This document shows, piece after piece, positions 45,594 through 55,776 of a stretch of DNA of 64,000 bases. The translations under genes and the position numbers were made by a program. Where the stretch lies: assembly GCF_001499995.1 (NCBI RefSeq), contig NZ_LQIU01000012.1:62001-126000 (forward strand), read 5' to 3'. Each line of letters opens with the position of its first letter. Within the stretch, counting starts at the first letter, position 1. The stretch comes from Mycobacterium sp. IS-1496. Lineage in GTDB: Bacteria; Actinomycetota; Actinomycetes; Mycobacteriales; Mycobacteriaceae. The notes beneath the pieces were generated by a model. That model was not told the DNA's origin. It saw only the letters and a program-made list of their open reading frames with translations, and made no database searches.

Positions 45594-46502
45594 ATGCAGA
45601 CCCTGCGCACCCCGGACGACCGCTTCCGGAGCCTGCCTGACTTCCCTTATCCGCCAGACTATTCCGACATCGACGACGGTGACGGTGGGCACCTGCGGGT
45701 GGCCTGGGTGCAGGACGGCCCGGTCGACGGCGAACCGGTGCTGATGCTGCACGGGCAGCCGTCATGGTCGTTCCTCTACCGGAAGATGATCCCCGTGCTG
45801 GCCCGCGCGGGGTACCGCGTGGTGTGCCCCGACCTGGTCGGCTTCGGCCGCTCCGACAAGCCCACGCGCATCGAGGACCACACCTACGCCCGGCACGTCG
45901 AGTGGATGCGGACCCTGGCGTTCGACGTGCTCGACCTGCGCGGTGTCACGCTCGTGGCACAGGACTGGGGTGGGCTGATCGGGTTGCGGTTGGCGGCCGA
46001 GCACCCCGACCGGTTCGCCCGCATCGTCGCCGCGAACACCGGTCTGCCCACCGGCGACTTCCCGATGCCCGACGTCTGGTGGCAGTTCTACAACGCCATC
46101 TCGAGCCTCTCGGAACTGGAGGTCGGGAGCTGGGTCCAGGCCGGTTGCGCACGCCCCATGTCCGTCGAGGTCCGCGCCGCATACGACGCCCCGTTCCCGG
46201 ACGACTCCTATTGCGCCGGCCCCCGGGCGATGCCGCTGCTGGTGCCGACGACTCCCGACGACCCGTCGTCGGCGGCGAACCGGGCGGCGTGGGCGACCCT
46301 GACGCGAAGCGAGACCCCGATGCTCGTCGCGTTCAGCGACAGCGACCCGATCACCGGCCCGATGGCGCCGATCTTCGCCCGCCAGATGCGCGGCGCCGCG
46401 GGCATCGACCACCCGACGATCCGCGAGGCGGGACACTTCCTGCAGGAGGACGCCGGCGAGGAACTGGCGGCGGCGATCGTGGATTTCCTGGCCCGGCACT
46501 GA
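45594..46502 (+). CDS. Haloalkane dehalogenase (HLD-I, DhmA-like)
   Basis: 302-residue alpha/beta hydrolase. LHGQPSWSFLYRKMIPVL forms the oxyanion and halide region (Gln where many have Glu), VAQDWGGLIG carries the nucleophile Asp and halide-binding Trp, and GHFLQEDAG the catalytic His. It would hydrolyse haloalkanes to alcohols. ATG at 45594. It is divergent from lpqH with 130 bp between and four bases before tgt's earliest start, so it may be transcribed together with tgt. Confidence 0.84.
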   Translation: MQTLRTPDDRFRSLPDFPYPPDYSDIDDGDGGHLRVAWVQDGPVDGEPVLMLHGQPSWSFLYRKMIPVLARAGYRVVCPDLVGFGRSDKPTRIEDHTYARHVEWMRTLAFDVLDLRGVTLVAQDWGGLIGLRLAAEHPDRFARIVAANTGLPTGDFPMPDVWWQFYNAISSLSELEVGSWVQAGCARPMSVEVRAAYDAPFPDDSYCAGPRAMPLLVPTTPDDPSSAANRAAWATLTRSETPMLVAFSDSDPITGPMAPIFARQMRGAAGIDHPTIREAGHFLQEDAGEELAAAIVDFLARH

Positions 46503-47741
<1,239 letters not shown>

Positions 47742-47779
47742 TGGCACTCTGACCTTCGGTTTCCCCGCGCGGCTGCACA

Positions 47780-49009
47780 ATGACAGCCATGACCACCGCG
47801 GATCCCCAGACGCTGCTCGGCCGGCTGCTCGACCCCGCCAACCGCGCCGATCCCTACCCGCTGTACGCCGATCTGCGGGCCGCCGGACCGCTGGTGCTGC
47901 CCTCGGCGAACCTGGTGGTGTTCTCGTCGTTCGCCGACTGCGACGAGGTGTTGCGGCACCCCGCCTCGGCCAGTGACCGGCTGAAGTCGACCGTCGCGCA
48001 ACGGGAGATCGCCGCGGGCGCGGTCGCGCGGCCGTTCGGCGCGCCCGGATTCCTGTTCCTGGACCCGCCCGACCACACGCGGCTGCGCCGGCTGGTCAGT
48101 TCGGCGTTCGTGCCGAGGGTGGTCAAGGCGCTGGAACCGGAGATCGTGTCGCTGGTCGACGCGCTGCTCGACGCGGTGGCGGCCAAGGGCGAGTTCGACG
48201 TCGTCGCCGATCTGGCCTATCCGCTGCCGGTCGCGGTGATCTGTCGCCTGCTCGGCGTGCCGCTGGAGGACGAGCCGCAGTTCAGCCGCGCGTCGGCGTT
48301 GCTGGCCCAGTCCCTCGACCCGTTCGTCACCGTCGCCGGGCAGGCGGCGCAGGGGTTCGAGCAGCGGCTGGAGGCGGGGCAGTGGCTGCGCGGGTACCTG
48401 CGGGAGCTGATCGGCAAGCGCCGGGTCGAACCGCGTGACGACCTGATCTCCGGGCTGATCGCCGCCGAGGAGGCCGGTGACCAGCTGACCGAGGACGAGA
48501 TCGTCGCGACCTGCAACCTGCTGCTGGTGGCCGGACACGAGACGACGGTCAACCTGATCGCGAACGCGATCCTGGCGATGCTGCGCCACCCGGATCAGTG
48601 GGGCGCGCTGGCCGCGGATCCGCAGCGGGTGTCGGCGGTGGCCGAGGAGACGCTGCGCTACGACCCGCCCGTGCAACTGGTCGGCCGTATCGCCGCCGAG
48701 GACATGACCGTCAACGGGGTGACGGTGCCCAAGGGCGACTGCATGCTGCTCCTGCTGGCGGCCGCGCACCGCGATCCGGACGCCTTCGAGCGGGCCGACG
48801 CGTTCGACCCGGACCGAGCCCACCTCCGGCACCTCGGGTTCGGCAAGGGGCCGCACTTCTGCCTCGGGGCGCCGCTGGCCCGGTTGGAGGCGGCGGTCGC
48901 GCTGTCGGCGGTGACGGCCCGTTTCCCCGACGCCCGATTGGCGGCCGACCCGGTCTACAAGCCGAACCTGACGCTGCGCGGCATGGACACGCTCCCCGTC
49001 GCCGTGTAG
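47780..49009 (+). CDS. Cytochrome P450
   Basis: 409-residue soluble P450. The I-helix oxygen motif is LLVAGHETTVN, the K-helix ExxR is EETLRYDPP, and the heme loop is FGKGPHFCLGAPLARLE with the cysteine ligand. Needs a ferredoxin and reductase, neither nearby. ATG 47780 or 47789. The subfamily (CYP number) cannot be set by eye. A 66-bp repeat starts directly at its stop codon. Confidence 0.88.
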   Translation: MTAMTTADPQTLLGRLLDPANRADPYPLYADLRAAGPLVLPSANLVVFSSFADCDEVLRHPASASDRLKSTVAQREIAAGAVARPFGAPGFLFLDPPDHTRLRRLVSSAFVPRVVKALEPEIVSLVDALLDAVAAKGEFDVVADLAYPLPVAVICRLLGVPLEDEPQFSRASALLAQSLDPFVTVAGQAAQGFEQRLEAGQWLRGYLRELIGKRRVEPRDDLISGLIAAEEAGDQLTEDEIVATCNLLLVAGHETTVNLIANAILAMLRHPDQWGALAADPQRVSAVAEETLRYDPPVQLVGRIAAEDMTVNGVTVPKGDCMLLLLAAAHRDPDAFERADAFDPDRAHLRHLGFGKGPHFCLGAPLARLEAAVALSAVTARFPDARLAADPVYKPNLTLRGMDTLPVAV

Positions 49010-49074
49010 CGCCCAAACGAACAAACGGGCGGGAAAGTGCGAGAAGAACTCGCCATTTCGTCGATCTCGGCGGC
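49009..49074. repeat. 66-bp intergenic repeat, copy 1
   Basis: Starts GCGCCCAAACGAACAAACGG and ends ATTTCGTCGATCTCGGCGGC. Matches copy 2 (49112-49177) over the whole 66 bases with scattered differences. It directly follows the P450 stop. Confidence 0.85.
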
Positions 49075-49111
49075 GAGCGCCGTCCAGCGGCACGCTTTCC
49101 GTCGCCATATG

Positions 49112-49177
49112 GCGCCCAAACGAACGAATCGGCGGAAAAGTGCGAGTAAAGCCGACCATTTCGTCGTTCTCGGCGGC
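49112..49177. repeat. 66-bp intergenic repeat, copy 2
   Basis: Starts GCGCCCAAACGAACGAATCG and ends ATTTCGTCGTTCTCGGCGGC. Same orientation as copy 1, with a 37-bp spacer. It ends 12 bp before the saccharopine-dehydrogenase-like start, so it covers that promoter region. Confidence 0.85.
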
Positions 49178-49189
49178 TAGGTTCGAGGG

Positions 49190-50395
49190 ATGCGAATCTT
49201 GTTGGTGGGCGCCGGCGGCGTCGGTTCGGCGTTCTGCGCGATCGCCGCGCGCCGCGACTTCTTCGAGCAGATCGTCGTCTGCGACTACGACGAGGCCCGC
49301 GCACGCCAGGCGGCCGAAGCGGTGGGTGACCCGCGGTTCGCCTCGGCGCAGGTCGACGCGACGTCGGCGGACGGGGTCGCGGCGCTGGTCCGCGAGCATG
49401 CGATCACCCACGTCATGAACGCCGTCGACCCGCGGTTCGTGATGCCGATCTTCGACGGGGCGCTGGCCGGCGGCGCCGACTACCTCGACATGGCGATGAG
49501 CCTGTCGCACCGCCACCCCGACCGGCCCTACGAACTGACCGGGGTGAAACTCGGCGACGAACAGTTCGCGGTCGAGGACCGGTGGCGCGACGCCGGCCGG
49601 TTGGCGCTCGTCGGCATCGGCGTCGAACCGGGCCTGTCCGACGTGTTCGCCCGCTACGCCGCCGACCACCTGTTCTCCGACATCGACGAACTCGGCACCC
49701 GCGACGGGTCCAACCTCACCGTCGAGGGTTACGACTTCGCGCCCTCGTTCTCCATCTGGACCACCATCGAGGAATGCCTCAACCCACCGGTCATCTGGGA
49801 GGACGGCCGCGGCTGGTTCGTCACCGAACCGTTCAGCGAGCCGGAGACCTTCGACTTCCCCGACGGCATCGGCCCGGTCGAGTGCGTCAACGTCGAGCAC
49901 GAAGAGGTGCTCCTCATGCCGCGCTGGGTGAAGTGCAAACGGGCGACGTTCAAGTACGGTCTGGGCGCCGAATTCATCGATGTGCTCAAGACGCTGCACA
50001 AACTGGGCCTGGACCGCACCGACAAGGTCAGGGTGGGTCCCGTGGAGGTGTCACCGCGCGACGTGGTGGCCGCGTGCCTGCCCAACCCGGCGACGCTCGG
50101 TCCGAAGATGAAGGGCAAGACCTGCGCCGGGCTCTGGGTGACGGGCACCGGCAAGGACGGCAATCCGCGGTCGACGTACCTCTACCACGTCGTCGACAAC
50201 GAGTGGTCGATGGCCGAATACGGCCACCAGTGCGTCGTCTGGCAGACCGCCATCAATCCCGTTGTGGCACTGGAACTCCTGGCCAACGGCACCTGGCGCG
50301 GTGCCGGCGTGCTCGGTCCTGAGGCCTTCGACGCGGTGCCGTTCCTGGACCTGCTCACCGAATACGGCTCCCCCTGGGGCGTGCAGGAGATCTAG
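49190..50395 (+). CDS. Saccharopine-dehydrogenase-like reductase
   Basis: 401-residue Rossmann-fold protein. [19 protein letters not shown] is the NAD(P) loop; [13 protein letters not shown] and YLDMAM are typical of the saccharopine dehydrogenase/homospermidine synthase group. The reaction is unknown (lysine catabolism or carboxynorspermidine-type chemistry are options). ATG at 49190 lies just after repeat copy 2. Its TAG shares CTAG with the convergent ABC ATPase gene. Confidence 0.8.
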   Translation: MRILLVGAGGVGSAFCAIAARRDFFEQIVVCDYDEARARQAAEAVGDPRFASAQVDATSADGVAALVREHAITHVMNAVDPRFVMPIFDGALAGGADYLDMAMSLSHRHPDRPYELTGVKLGDEQFAVEDRWRDAGRLALVGIGVEPGLSDVFARYAADHLFSDIDELGTRDGSNLTVEGYDFAPSFSIWTTIEECLNPPVIWEDGRGWFVTEPFSEPETFDFPDGIGPVECVNVEHEEVLLMPRWVKCKRATFKYGLGAEFIDVLKTLHKLGLDRTDKVRVGPVEVSPRDVVAACLPNPATLGPKMKGKTCAGLWVTGTGKDGNPRSTYLYHVVDNEWSMAEYGHQCVVWQTAINPVVALELLANGTWRGAGVLGPEAFDAVPFLDLLTEYGSPWGVQEI

Positions 50396-51147
50396 AGCGG
50401 GTTGAGGATGCGCTGCAGGAACTGACGCGTGCGCTCCTCCTTCGGGTCGCCGATCACCGCCTCGGGCGGCCCCTGTTCGAGGATGACGCCCCGGTCGGTG
50501 AACAGCACCTGGTGCGACACCTGTCGCGCGAACTGGATCTCATGGGTGACGACGACCAGAGTCCACCCCTCGACGGCCAGATCCTTGATGACGGAGAGCA
50601 CTTCGCCGACGAGTTCGGGATCCAGGGCCGAGGTCGGCTCGTCGAACAGGACCACCTTGGGCCGCAGCGCCAACGCCCGCGCGATCCCGACCCGCTGCTG
50701 CTGTCCACCGGAGAGCTGGTACGGGTACTGGTCGCGTTTCTCCGCCAGCCCCACCTGGGCGAGCAGCTCGTCCGCGGCCGCCTCGGCCTCCTCCTTCGGT
50801 CGCTTCTGCACGACGATCGGGCCCTCGGTCACGTTCTGCAGCACCGTCTTGTGCGGAAACAGGTTGTGGGACTGGAAGACGAACCCACTCTGCATCCGGT
50901 AGCGGCGCAACTCGTCCTTGCGCACCGGCTTGGCGAAGTCGACGCTGACGTCACCGATGCACACCGTTCCGGCATCGGGCACGTCGAGCGCGTTGAGCGC
51001 GCGCAGCAGCGTCGTCTTGCCCGACCCCGACGGCCCTATGATCGTCGTCACCGACCCCGCGGGCACCCGGAACGACACGCCCTTGAGCACTTCGTTGTCG
51101 CCGAAGGCCTTGTGCAACCCCTCGGCGACCACCCGATCCTCGGTCAT
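50392..51147 (-). CDS. Amino-acid ABC transporter ATPase
   Basis: 251-residue polar-amino-acid-type ATPase (GlnQ/TcyC group). Walker [11 protein letters not shown]-loop FQSHNLFPH, signature LSGGQQQR, Walker [15 protein letters not shown] and switch VTHE are all intact. ATG at 51147 overlaps the stop of the receptor-permease fusion by ATGA. It imports with that fusion; the amino acid is probably polar (cystine, glutamine or similar). Confidence 0.9.
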   Translation of the reverse strand: MTEDRVVAEGLHKAFGDNEVLKGVSFRVPAGSVTTIIGPSGSGKTTLLRALNALDVPDAGTVCIGDVSVDFAKPVRKDELRRYRMQSGFVFQSHNLFPHKTVLQNVTEGPIVVQKRPKEEAEAAADELLAQVGLAEKRDQYPYQLSGGQQQRVGIARALALRPKVVLFDEPTSALDPELVGEVLSVIKDLAVEGWTLVVVTHEIQFARQVSHQVLFTDRGVILEQGPPEAVIGDPKEERTRQFLQRILNPL

Positions 51148-52604
51148 CTCGCCACGTACCTTTCCAGCCGGCGTTCGATGCGGCCCTGGCCGAACGACAA
51201 CACCAGGCAGATCACCCAGTAGTACACCGCGGCAGTGCCGTACAGCGCGAAGAACTCGAACGTCGGGGCGGCGACGATCTGCGCCTGCCGCAACAGTTCG
51301 GTCACCAGGATGGTCGACGCGAGTGACGTGTCCTTGACCAGCGAGATGAGCGTGTTCGACAGCGGCGGCACCGCCACCCGCGCGGCCTGCGGCAACACGA
51401 TGCGGCGCAGCGACGTCGCGTAGTTCATGCCGATCGTCTCGGCGGCCTCCCACTGACCCTTCGGGATGGACAGGATCGCCGACCGGATGATCTCGGCGGC
51501 GTAGCCACCGACGTTGAGCGAGAACGCGATCACCGCAGCCGGGAACGGGTCGATACGGACCCCGAACTCCGGCAGCGCGAAGAACACGATGAACAACTGC
51601 ACCAGCAGCGGCGTACCGCGGATGACGGAGATGTAGAAGCGGGCGACATTGCTCAGCACCACATTCGACGACAGCCGGGCCAGCGCCACCCCGAGCGCGA
51701 TCACCAGGCCGATCGCGAAGCTGATCACGGTCAGCGGAATCGTCATCGTCAGCGCCGCCCGCGCCAGCGGCCACAGATTGTCGCCGATCAGCTGCCACGT
51801 CGAGCGCGGCGCCGCGGCGTCGGCCCGTTCGGGTGCCCCGGAGGCGTTGGCGTTGAGGTACTTCTGCGATATCGACGCCAGCGTGCCGTCGGCGCGCAAC
51901 TCGTCGAGTGCGCGGTTGAGTTCGGGCAGCAACCCGCTGTCCTTGCGCGCGGCGAAGCCCTGTTCGCTCTTTTCCCCGACGGTACCGGCGATCTTGACCG
52001 AGGTGTCGCCGGTCTCGGCCAGGTACGCGTACACCGCGATGCTGTCGTTGACGACGACGTCCACCCGGCCCTGGTTGAGCAGCGTGATGGCCTGGGTGAA
52101 ACCCTCGACGGCCTCGACCCGGGCGCCGGCCTTGCGCGCGACCTCCGACCAGTTGCTGGTGGCGTTCTCCGCGGCGACCTTGCCCGCCAGGTGGTCAAGC
52201 GTGGTGATGGAGTCGTCGTCGGCGCGGGTGACGATGACGCCCTCACCCACCGAATAAGGCTGGGACAGGTCGTATTTGGCCTGCCGTTCGGCGTTGATGG
52301 TGACCTCGTTGGCGACCACGTCGAAGCGGCCGGCCTCCAGCGCGGCGAACATGGAGTCCCACGGCGTCTCGACGAACTCGACCGTCACCCCGATTCGCTC
52401 GGCCACCGCCCGTGCCACGTCGACGTCGTAGCCGACGAGCTGACCGGAGGCGTCGTGATAGCTGAACGGGGCGTACACCCCCTCGGTGCCGACGCGCAGC
52501 ACCCCCGCCGACTTGATCGGTTCGTCGCTGCTGTCCCCGCCCGATCCGCACGACGCCACGGCCAGGACGGCGAGCAACATCAGGAGCGCTCGAAGAAACC
52601 TCAC
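51144..52604 (-). CDS. Fused amino-acid receptor and permease of an ABC importer
   Basis: 486 residues in two parts. Residues 1-~255: lipoprotein signal with LAVASC lipobox, then an SBP_bac_3 receptor ([31 protein letters not shown]). Residues ~270-486: a HisM-type permease, with [18 protein letters not shown] and [18 protein letters not shown] as coupling motif. Such SBP-TMD fusions tether the receptor to its own channel. GTG at 52604. The lipidated Cys would then anchor an already membrane-bound chain, an unusual double attachment. Operon with the ATPase downstream. Confidence 0.87.
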   Translation of the reverse strand: MRFLRALLMLLAVLAVASCGSGGDSSDEPIKSAGVLRVGTEGVYAPFSYHDASGQLVGYDVDVARAVAERIGVTVEFVETPWDSMFAALEAGRFDVVANEVTINAERQAKYDLSQPYSVGEGVIVTRADDDSITTLDHLAGKVAAENATSNWSEVARKAGARVEAVEGFTQAITLLNQGRVDVVVNDSIAVYAYLAETGDTSVKIAGTVGEKSEQGFAARKDSGLLPELNRALDELRADGTLASISQKYLNANASGAPERADAAAPRSTWQLIGDNLWPLARAALTMTIPLTVISFAIGLVIALGVALARLSSNVVLSNVARFYISVIRGTPLLVQLFIVFFALPEFGVRIDPFPAAVIAFSLNVGGYAAEIIRSAILSIPKGQWEAAETIGMNYATSLRRIVLPQAARVAVPPLSNTLISLVKDTSLASTILVTELLRQAQIVAAPTFEFFALYGTAAVYYWVICLVLSFGQGRIERRLERYVAR

Positions 52605-52648
52605 CGGCGGACGCTAACAAGCCCGCCGTCGCGACAGTAGGGTTCTGC

Positions 52649-53530
52649 TCAGTCCGGGACGTATATCCACGGATGGCGGGGGAGCCGGGCCGGGTCGAAC
52701 CGGTCGAGGAGTTCGTCGAGTGTGTGAGCCGGCCAGCCGAGCGAGGCGGTGATCCGGGCGAACGCGCGCTGCACCCCGATCTCGGCGAGCGTCACGGCGC
52801 CGTCGCGCTTGGCCAGCCGGGCGCCGTCCTCGTTGAGCACCAGCGGGACGTGGGCATACGTCGGCTCCGCGAATCCGAGCAGTCGGGCGAGGTAGGCCTG
52901 GCGCGGTGAGGAACTGAGCAGGTCGTCGCCGCGCACCACCTGGTCGATGCCGGACGCCGCATCGTCGACCACCACCGCGAGGTTGTAGGCGGGCACCCCG
53001 TCGCCGCGGCGCACCACGAAGTCGTCGACGATGCCGGTGTGCTCACCGTGCAGCAGGTCGGTGACGGTGTAGGTGAGGACGTCGGTGCGCAACCGCAGGG
53101 CGGGCGGGCGGCCGGTCTCGCGGCGGCGCGCGGCGCGCTGCGCGTCGGTGAGATCGCGGCAGATCCCTGGATAGGCGCCCTGCGGTGCGTGTGGCGCACG
53201 GGGTGCCTGCGCGATGTCCTTTCTGCTGCAATAGCATTCGTAGACCATGCCGTCGGCGATCAGACCGTCGATGACGCTGTCGTACCGGTCGCGGTGTGCG
53301 GACTGGTACTCCGCGGGCCCGTCCCAGGTCAGTCCGAGTGCGGCCAGGTCGTCGAGTTGCCGGGCGGCGACGTCGGAGTCGGTGCGGTAGTCGAGGTCCT
53401 CGACCCGGATCAGGAAGCGTCGGCCGGTGGACCGGGCGAAGAGCCAGGCGAGCACCGCCGTGCGCAGGTTGCCGATGTGCAGATCGGCCGACGGGCTCGG
53501 CGCGAACCGGCCCGCGGGGGAGCGGGTCAC
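52649..53530 (-). CDS. gluQ: Glutamyl-queuosine tRNA(Asp) synthetase GluQ
   Basis: 293-residue truncated glutamyl-tRNA synthetase without anticodon domain. [17 protein letters not shown] has the HIGH-type motif (HIGN), [10 protein letters not shown] the KMSKS-like loop, and YECYCSRKD with GICRD the zinc ligands. It glutamylates queuosine in tRNA-Asp after tgt has acted; tgt lies 5 kb upstream in this window. GTG at 53530. It is divergent from desA. Confidence 0.93.
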   Translation of the reverse strand: MTRSPAGRFAPSPSADLHIGNLRTAVLAWLFARSTGRRFLIRVEDLDYRTDSDVAARQLDDLAALGLTWDGPAEYQSAHRDRYDSVIDGLIADGMVYECYCSRKDIAQAPRAPHAPQGAYPGICRDLTDAQRAARRRETGRPPALRLRTDVLTYTVTDLLHGEHTGIVDDFVVRRGDGVPAYNLAVVVDDAASGIDQVVRGDDLLSSSPRQAYLARLLGFAEPTYAHVPLVLNEDGARLAKRDGAVTLAEIGVQRAFARITASLGWPAHTLDELLDRFDPARLPRHPWIYVPD

Positions 53531-53630
53531 GACCGCAATCTAGCCCGCACCAGCGCGTCGGTTCGGTACCGGTCGACGGAACCCGTACGCTTACTGTGAC
53601 CGCCGTGGACACATACATTTAGGGGACGCC

Positions 53631-54626
53631 GTGGCGAAGGACCTGACACAGGTGCAACTGCTGACCGAGCTCGAACCGGTCGTGGAGGCCAATCTCAACC
53701 GTCACCTGCGCATGCGCAAGGACTGGAACCCGCACGACTTCATCCCGTGGTCGGACGGCAAGAACTTCTACGCGCTCGGTGGCCGGGACTGGGATCCCGA
53801 GCAGTCGCAACTGTCCGAGGTGGCCAGGACGGCGATGGTGCAGAACCTGCTCACCGAGGACAACCTGCCGTCGTATCACCGCGAGATCGCGATGAACTTC
53901 GGCCTCGACGGCGCCTGGGGGCAGTGGGTCAACCGCTGGACGGCCGAGGAGAACCGGCACGGCATCGCGCTGCGCGACTACCTGACGGTGACCCGCGCGG
54001 TCGACCCCGTCGAACTCGAGGAACTGCGCGTCGAGCAGATGACCCGCGGCTTCTCCCCGGGCCAGAACGGCCAGGGCGAGGCGGCGTTGTTCGCCGGAAG
54101 CCTGTTCGACTCGGTCATCTACGTGTCGTTCCAGGAACTCGCCACCCGCGTCTCGCACCGCAACACCGGCAAGGCCTGTAACGACCCGATCGCCGATCAA
54201 CTGCTGCAGCGGATCTCCGCCGACGAGAACCTGCACATGATCTTCTACCGCGACGTGTCCGAGGCCGGGTTCGACATCGCACCCGACCAGGCCATGCACT
54301 CGCTGCACCACGTCCTGCGCAACTTCAAGATGCCGGGGTACACCGTTCCCGACTTCCGCCGCAAGGCCGTCGTCATCGCCGTGGGCGGCGTGTACGACCC
54401 GCGGATCCACCTCGACGACGTGGTGATGCCCGTGCTCAAGAAGTGGCGGATCTTCGAGCGCGAGGACTTCACCGGTGAGGCCGCCCGCATGCGCGACGAC
54501 CTCGGCGTACTCGTCGAGGAACTCGAGGAGACGTGCGAGAAGTTCGAGACCGCCAAACAGCGCCGCCTCGAGCGCGAGGCCAAGATGGCCGAGAAGCGCA
54601 ACGCCAAAGTGGCCGTCTCCGTTTGA
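53631..54626 (+). CDS. desA1: Acyl-ACP desaturase DesA (diiron)
   Basis: 331-residue ferritin-like diiron enzyme that introduces double bonds into acyl-ACP for mycolic acid or oleate synthesis. Iron ligands lie in TAEENRHG and SADENLHMIFY, with NPHDFIPWSDG at the N-terminus. The sequence follows M. tuberculosis DesA1 over nearly its whole length, by eye, with a lysine-rich tail. GTG at 53631 with AGGGGA upstream. The mycobacterial chromosome carries several desA genes, so exact orthology is not proven. Confidence 0.88.
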   Translation: MAKDLTQVQLLTELEPVVEANLNRHLRMRKDWNPHDFIPWSDGKNFYALGGRDWDPEQSQLSEVARTAMVQNLLTEDNLPSYHREIAMNFGLDGAWGQWVNRWTAEENRHGIALRDYLTVTRAVDPVELEELRVEQMTRGFSPGQNGQGEAALFAGSLFDSVIYVSFQELATRVSHRNTGKACNDPIADQLLQRISADENLHMIFYRDVSEAGFDIAPDQAMHSLHHVLRNFKMPGYTVPDFRRKAVVIAVGGVYDPRIHLDDVVMPVLKKWRIFEREDFTGEAARMRDDLGVLVEELEETCEKFETAKQRRLEREAKMAEKRNAKVAVSV

Positions 54627-54641
54627 TCTCGGCGGCCTGAC

Positions 54642-55718
54642 TCAGCCGCCCAGCCCCGGCACGATATCGCCGAGGCTGAAGGTGACCGGCTGCTCGAGCT
54701 GCGCGTAGGTGCACGAGCGCGGATCGCGGTCCGGGCGCCAGCGGTTGAACTGCGCGGTGTGGCGGAACCGTGCACCCTCCATGTGGTCGTACCGCACCTC
54801 GACCACCCGTTCGGGACGCAACGGCACGAACGACAGGTCCTTGCCTGCGTTCCAGCGCGAGCCGCCGCCGTAACGGCGCACGACGTCGGGGTCGACGTGG
54901 GCACCCCAGTTCCACGGGTGGCCCTCGAACGCGGTGACCAGCGGCTGCAACTCGATGAACAGCCGGCGGCGCGTGGCCATCGGGAAGGCGCCGATGACCC
55001 CGACCGAGGCCAGGTCCCCGTCGTCGGTGTAGAGGCCGAGCAGCAGCGAGCCCACCGCGTCGTCGCCCGATTTGTGCAGCCGGTAGCCGGCGACCACACA
55101 GTCGGCGGTGCGCTGGTGCTTGATCTTGTACATCACCCGTTTGTCGGGCTGGTAGGTCAGCGTCAGCGGTTTGGCGATGACCCCGTCGAGCCCGGCGCCC
55201 TCGAACTCGTGGAACCAGCGCTGTGCGGTCGCGAGGTCGGTGGTGGCGGGGGTGAGGTGGATCGTCGGCCCGCTCTTCGCGAGCACGCGCTCGAGAGCTT
55301 CGCGTCGCTCGCTGAACGGACGGGCTGTGTAGTCATCGCCGCCGAGAGCGAGTAGATCGAAGGCGATGAACGACGCCGGCGTCTTCTCGGCCAGCATCCG
55401 CACCCGCGACGCGGCGGGATGCAGCCGCAGCTGCAGCGCCTCGAAGTCCAGACCGTCCGCGGTGGCGATGACGATCTCCCCGTCGACGACGCAGCGTTCG
55501 GGTAGCTCGGCGGCCGCCGCGGCGACGAGTTCTGGGAAATAGCGGGTCATCGGGCGTTCGTTGCGGCTGCCCAGCTCGACCTCGTCGCCGTCGCGGAAGA
55601 AGATCGACCGGAACCCGTCCCATTTCGGCTCGTAGGACAGCGCGGCGGGATCGCGGGGGAACCCGGGCACCGATTTGGCGAGCATCGGCCGCACCGGCGG
55701 CGAAACGGGAAGTTGCAC
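54642..55718 (-). CDS. ligC: ATP-dependent DNA ligase LigC
   Basis: 358-residue ligase of the LigC type (Rv3731), a back-up repair ligase. The nucleotidyltransferase domain has motif I EPKWDGFRS (Lys at about 32), VDGEIVI and GLDGVIAKP, and the OB-fold domain follows, ending in RSCTYAQLE. No polymerase or nuclease domain, unlike LigD. GTG at 55718. Divergent from the GMC oxidoreductase, with 58 bp between. Confidence 0.92.
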   Translation of the reverse strand: MQLPVSPPVRPMLAKSVPGFPRDPAALSYEPKWDGFRSIFFRDGDEVELGSRNERPMTRYFPELVAAAAAELPERCVVDGEIVIATADGLDFEALQLRLHPAASRVRMLAEKTPASFIAFDLLALGGDDYTARPFSERREALERVLAKSGPTIHLTPATTDLATAQRWFHEFEGAGLDGVIAKPLTLTYQPDKRVMYKIKHQRTADCVVAGYRLHKSGDDAVGSLLLGLYTDDGDLASVGVIGAFPMATRRRLFIELQPLVTAFEGHPWNWGAHVDPDVVRRYGGGSRWNAGKDLSFVPLRPERVVEVRYDHMEGARFRHTAQFNRWRPDRDPRSCTYAQLEQPVTFSLGDIVPGLGG

Positions 55719-55741
55719 CCAACCATTGTCGCCGAGGCCGT

Positions 55742-55759
55742 ACTATACGGCCGTACAGC
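55742..55759. promoter_or_regulatory. 18-bp palindromic operator, site A
   Basis: ACTATAC-ggcc-GTACAGC, 17 bp before the GMC oxidoreductase ATG and overlapping a TATAC -10-like element. Same pattern as sites B (59120) and C (63733). Confidence 0.72.
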
Positions 55760-55776
55760 GAGACGAGAGGCGATAC

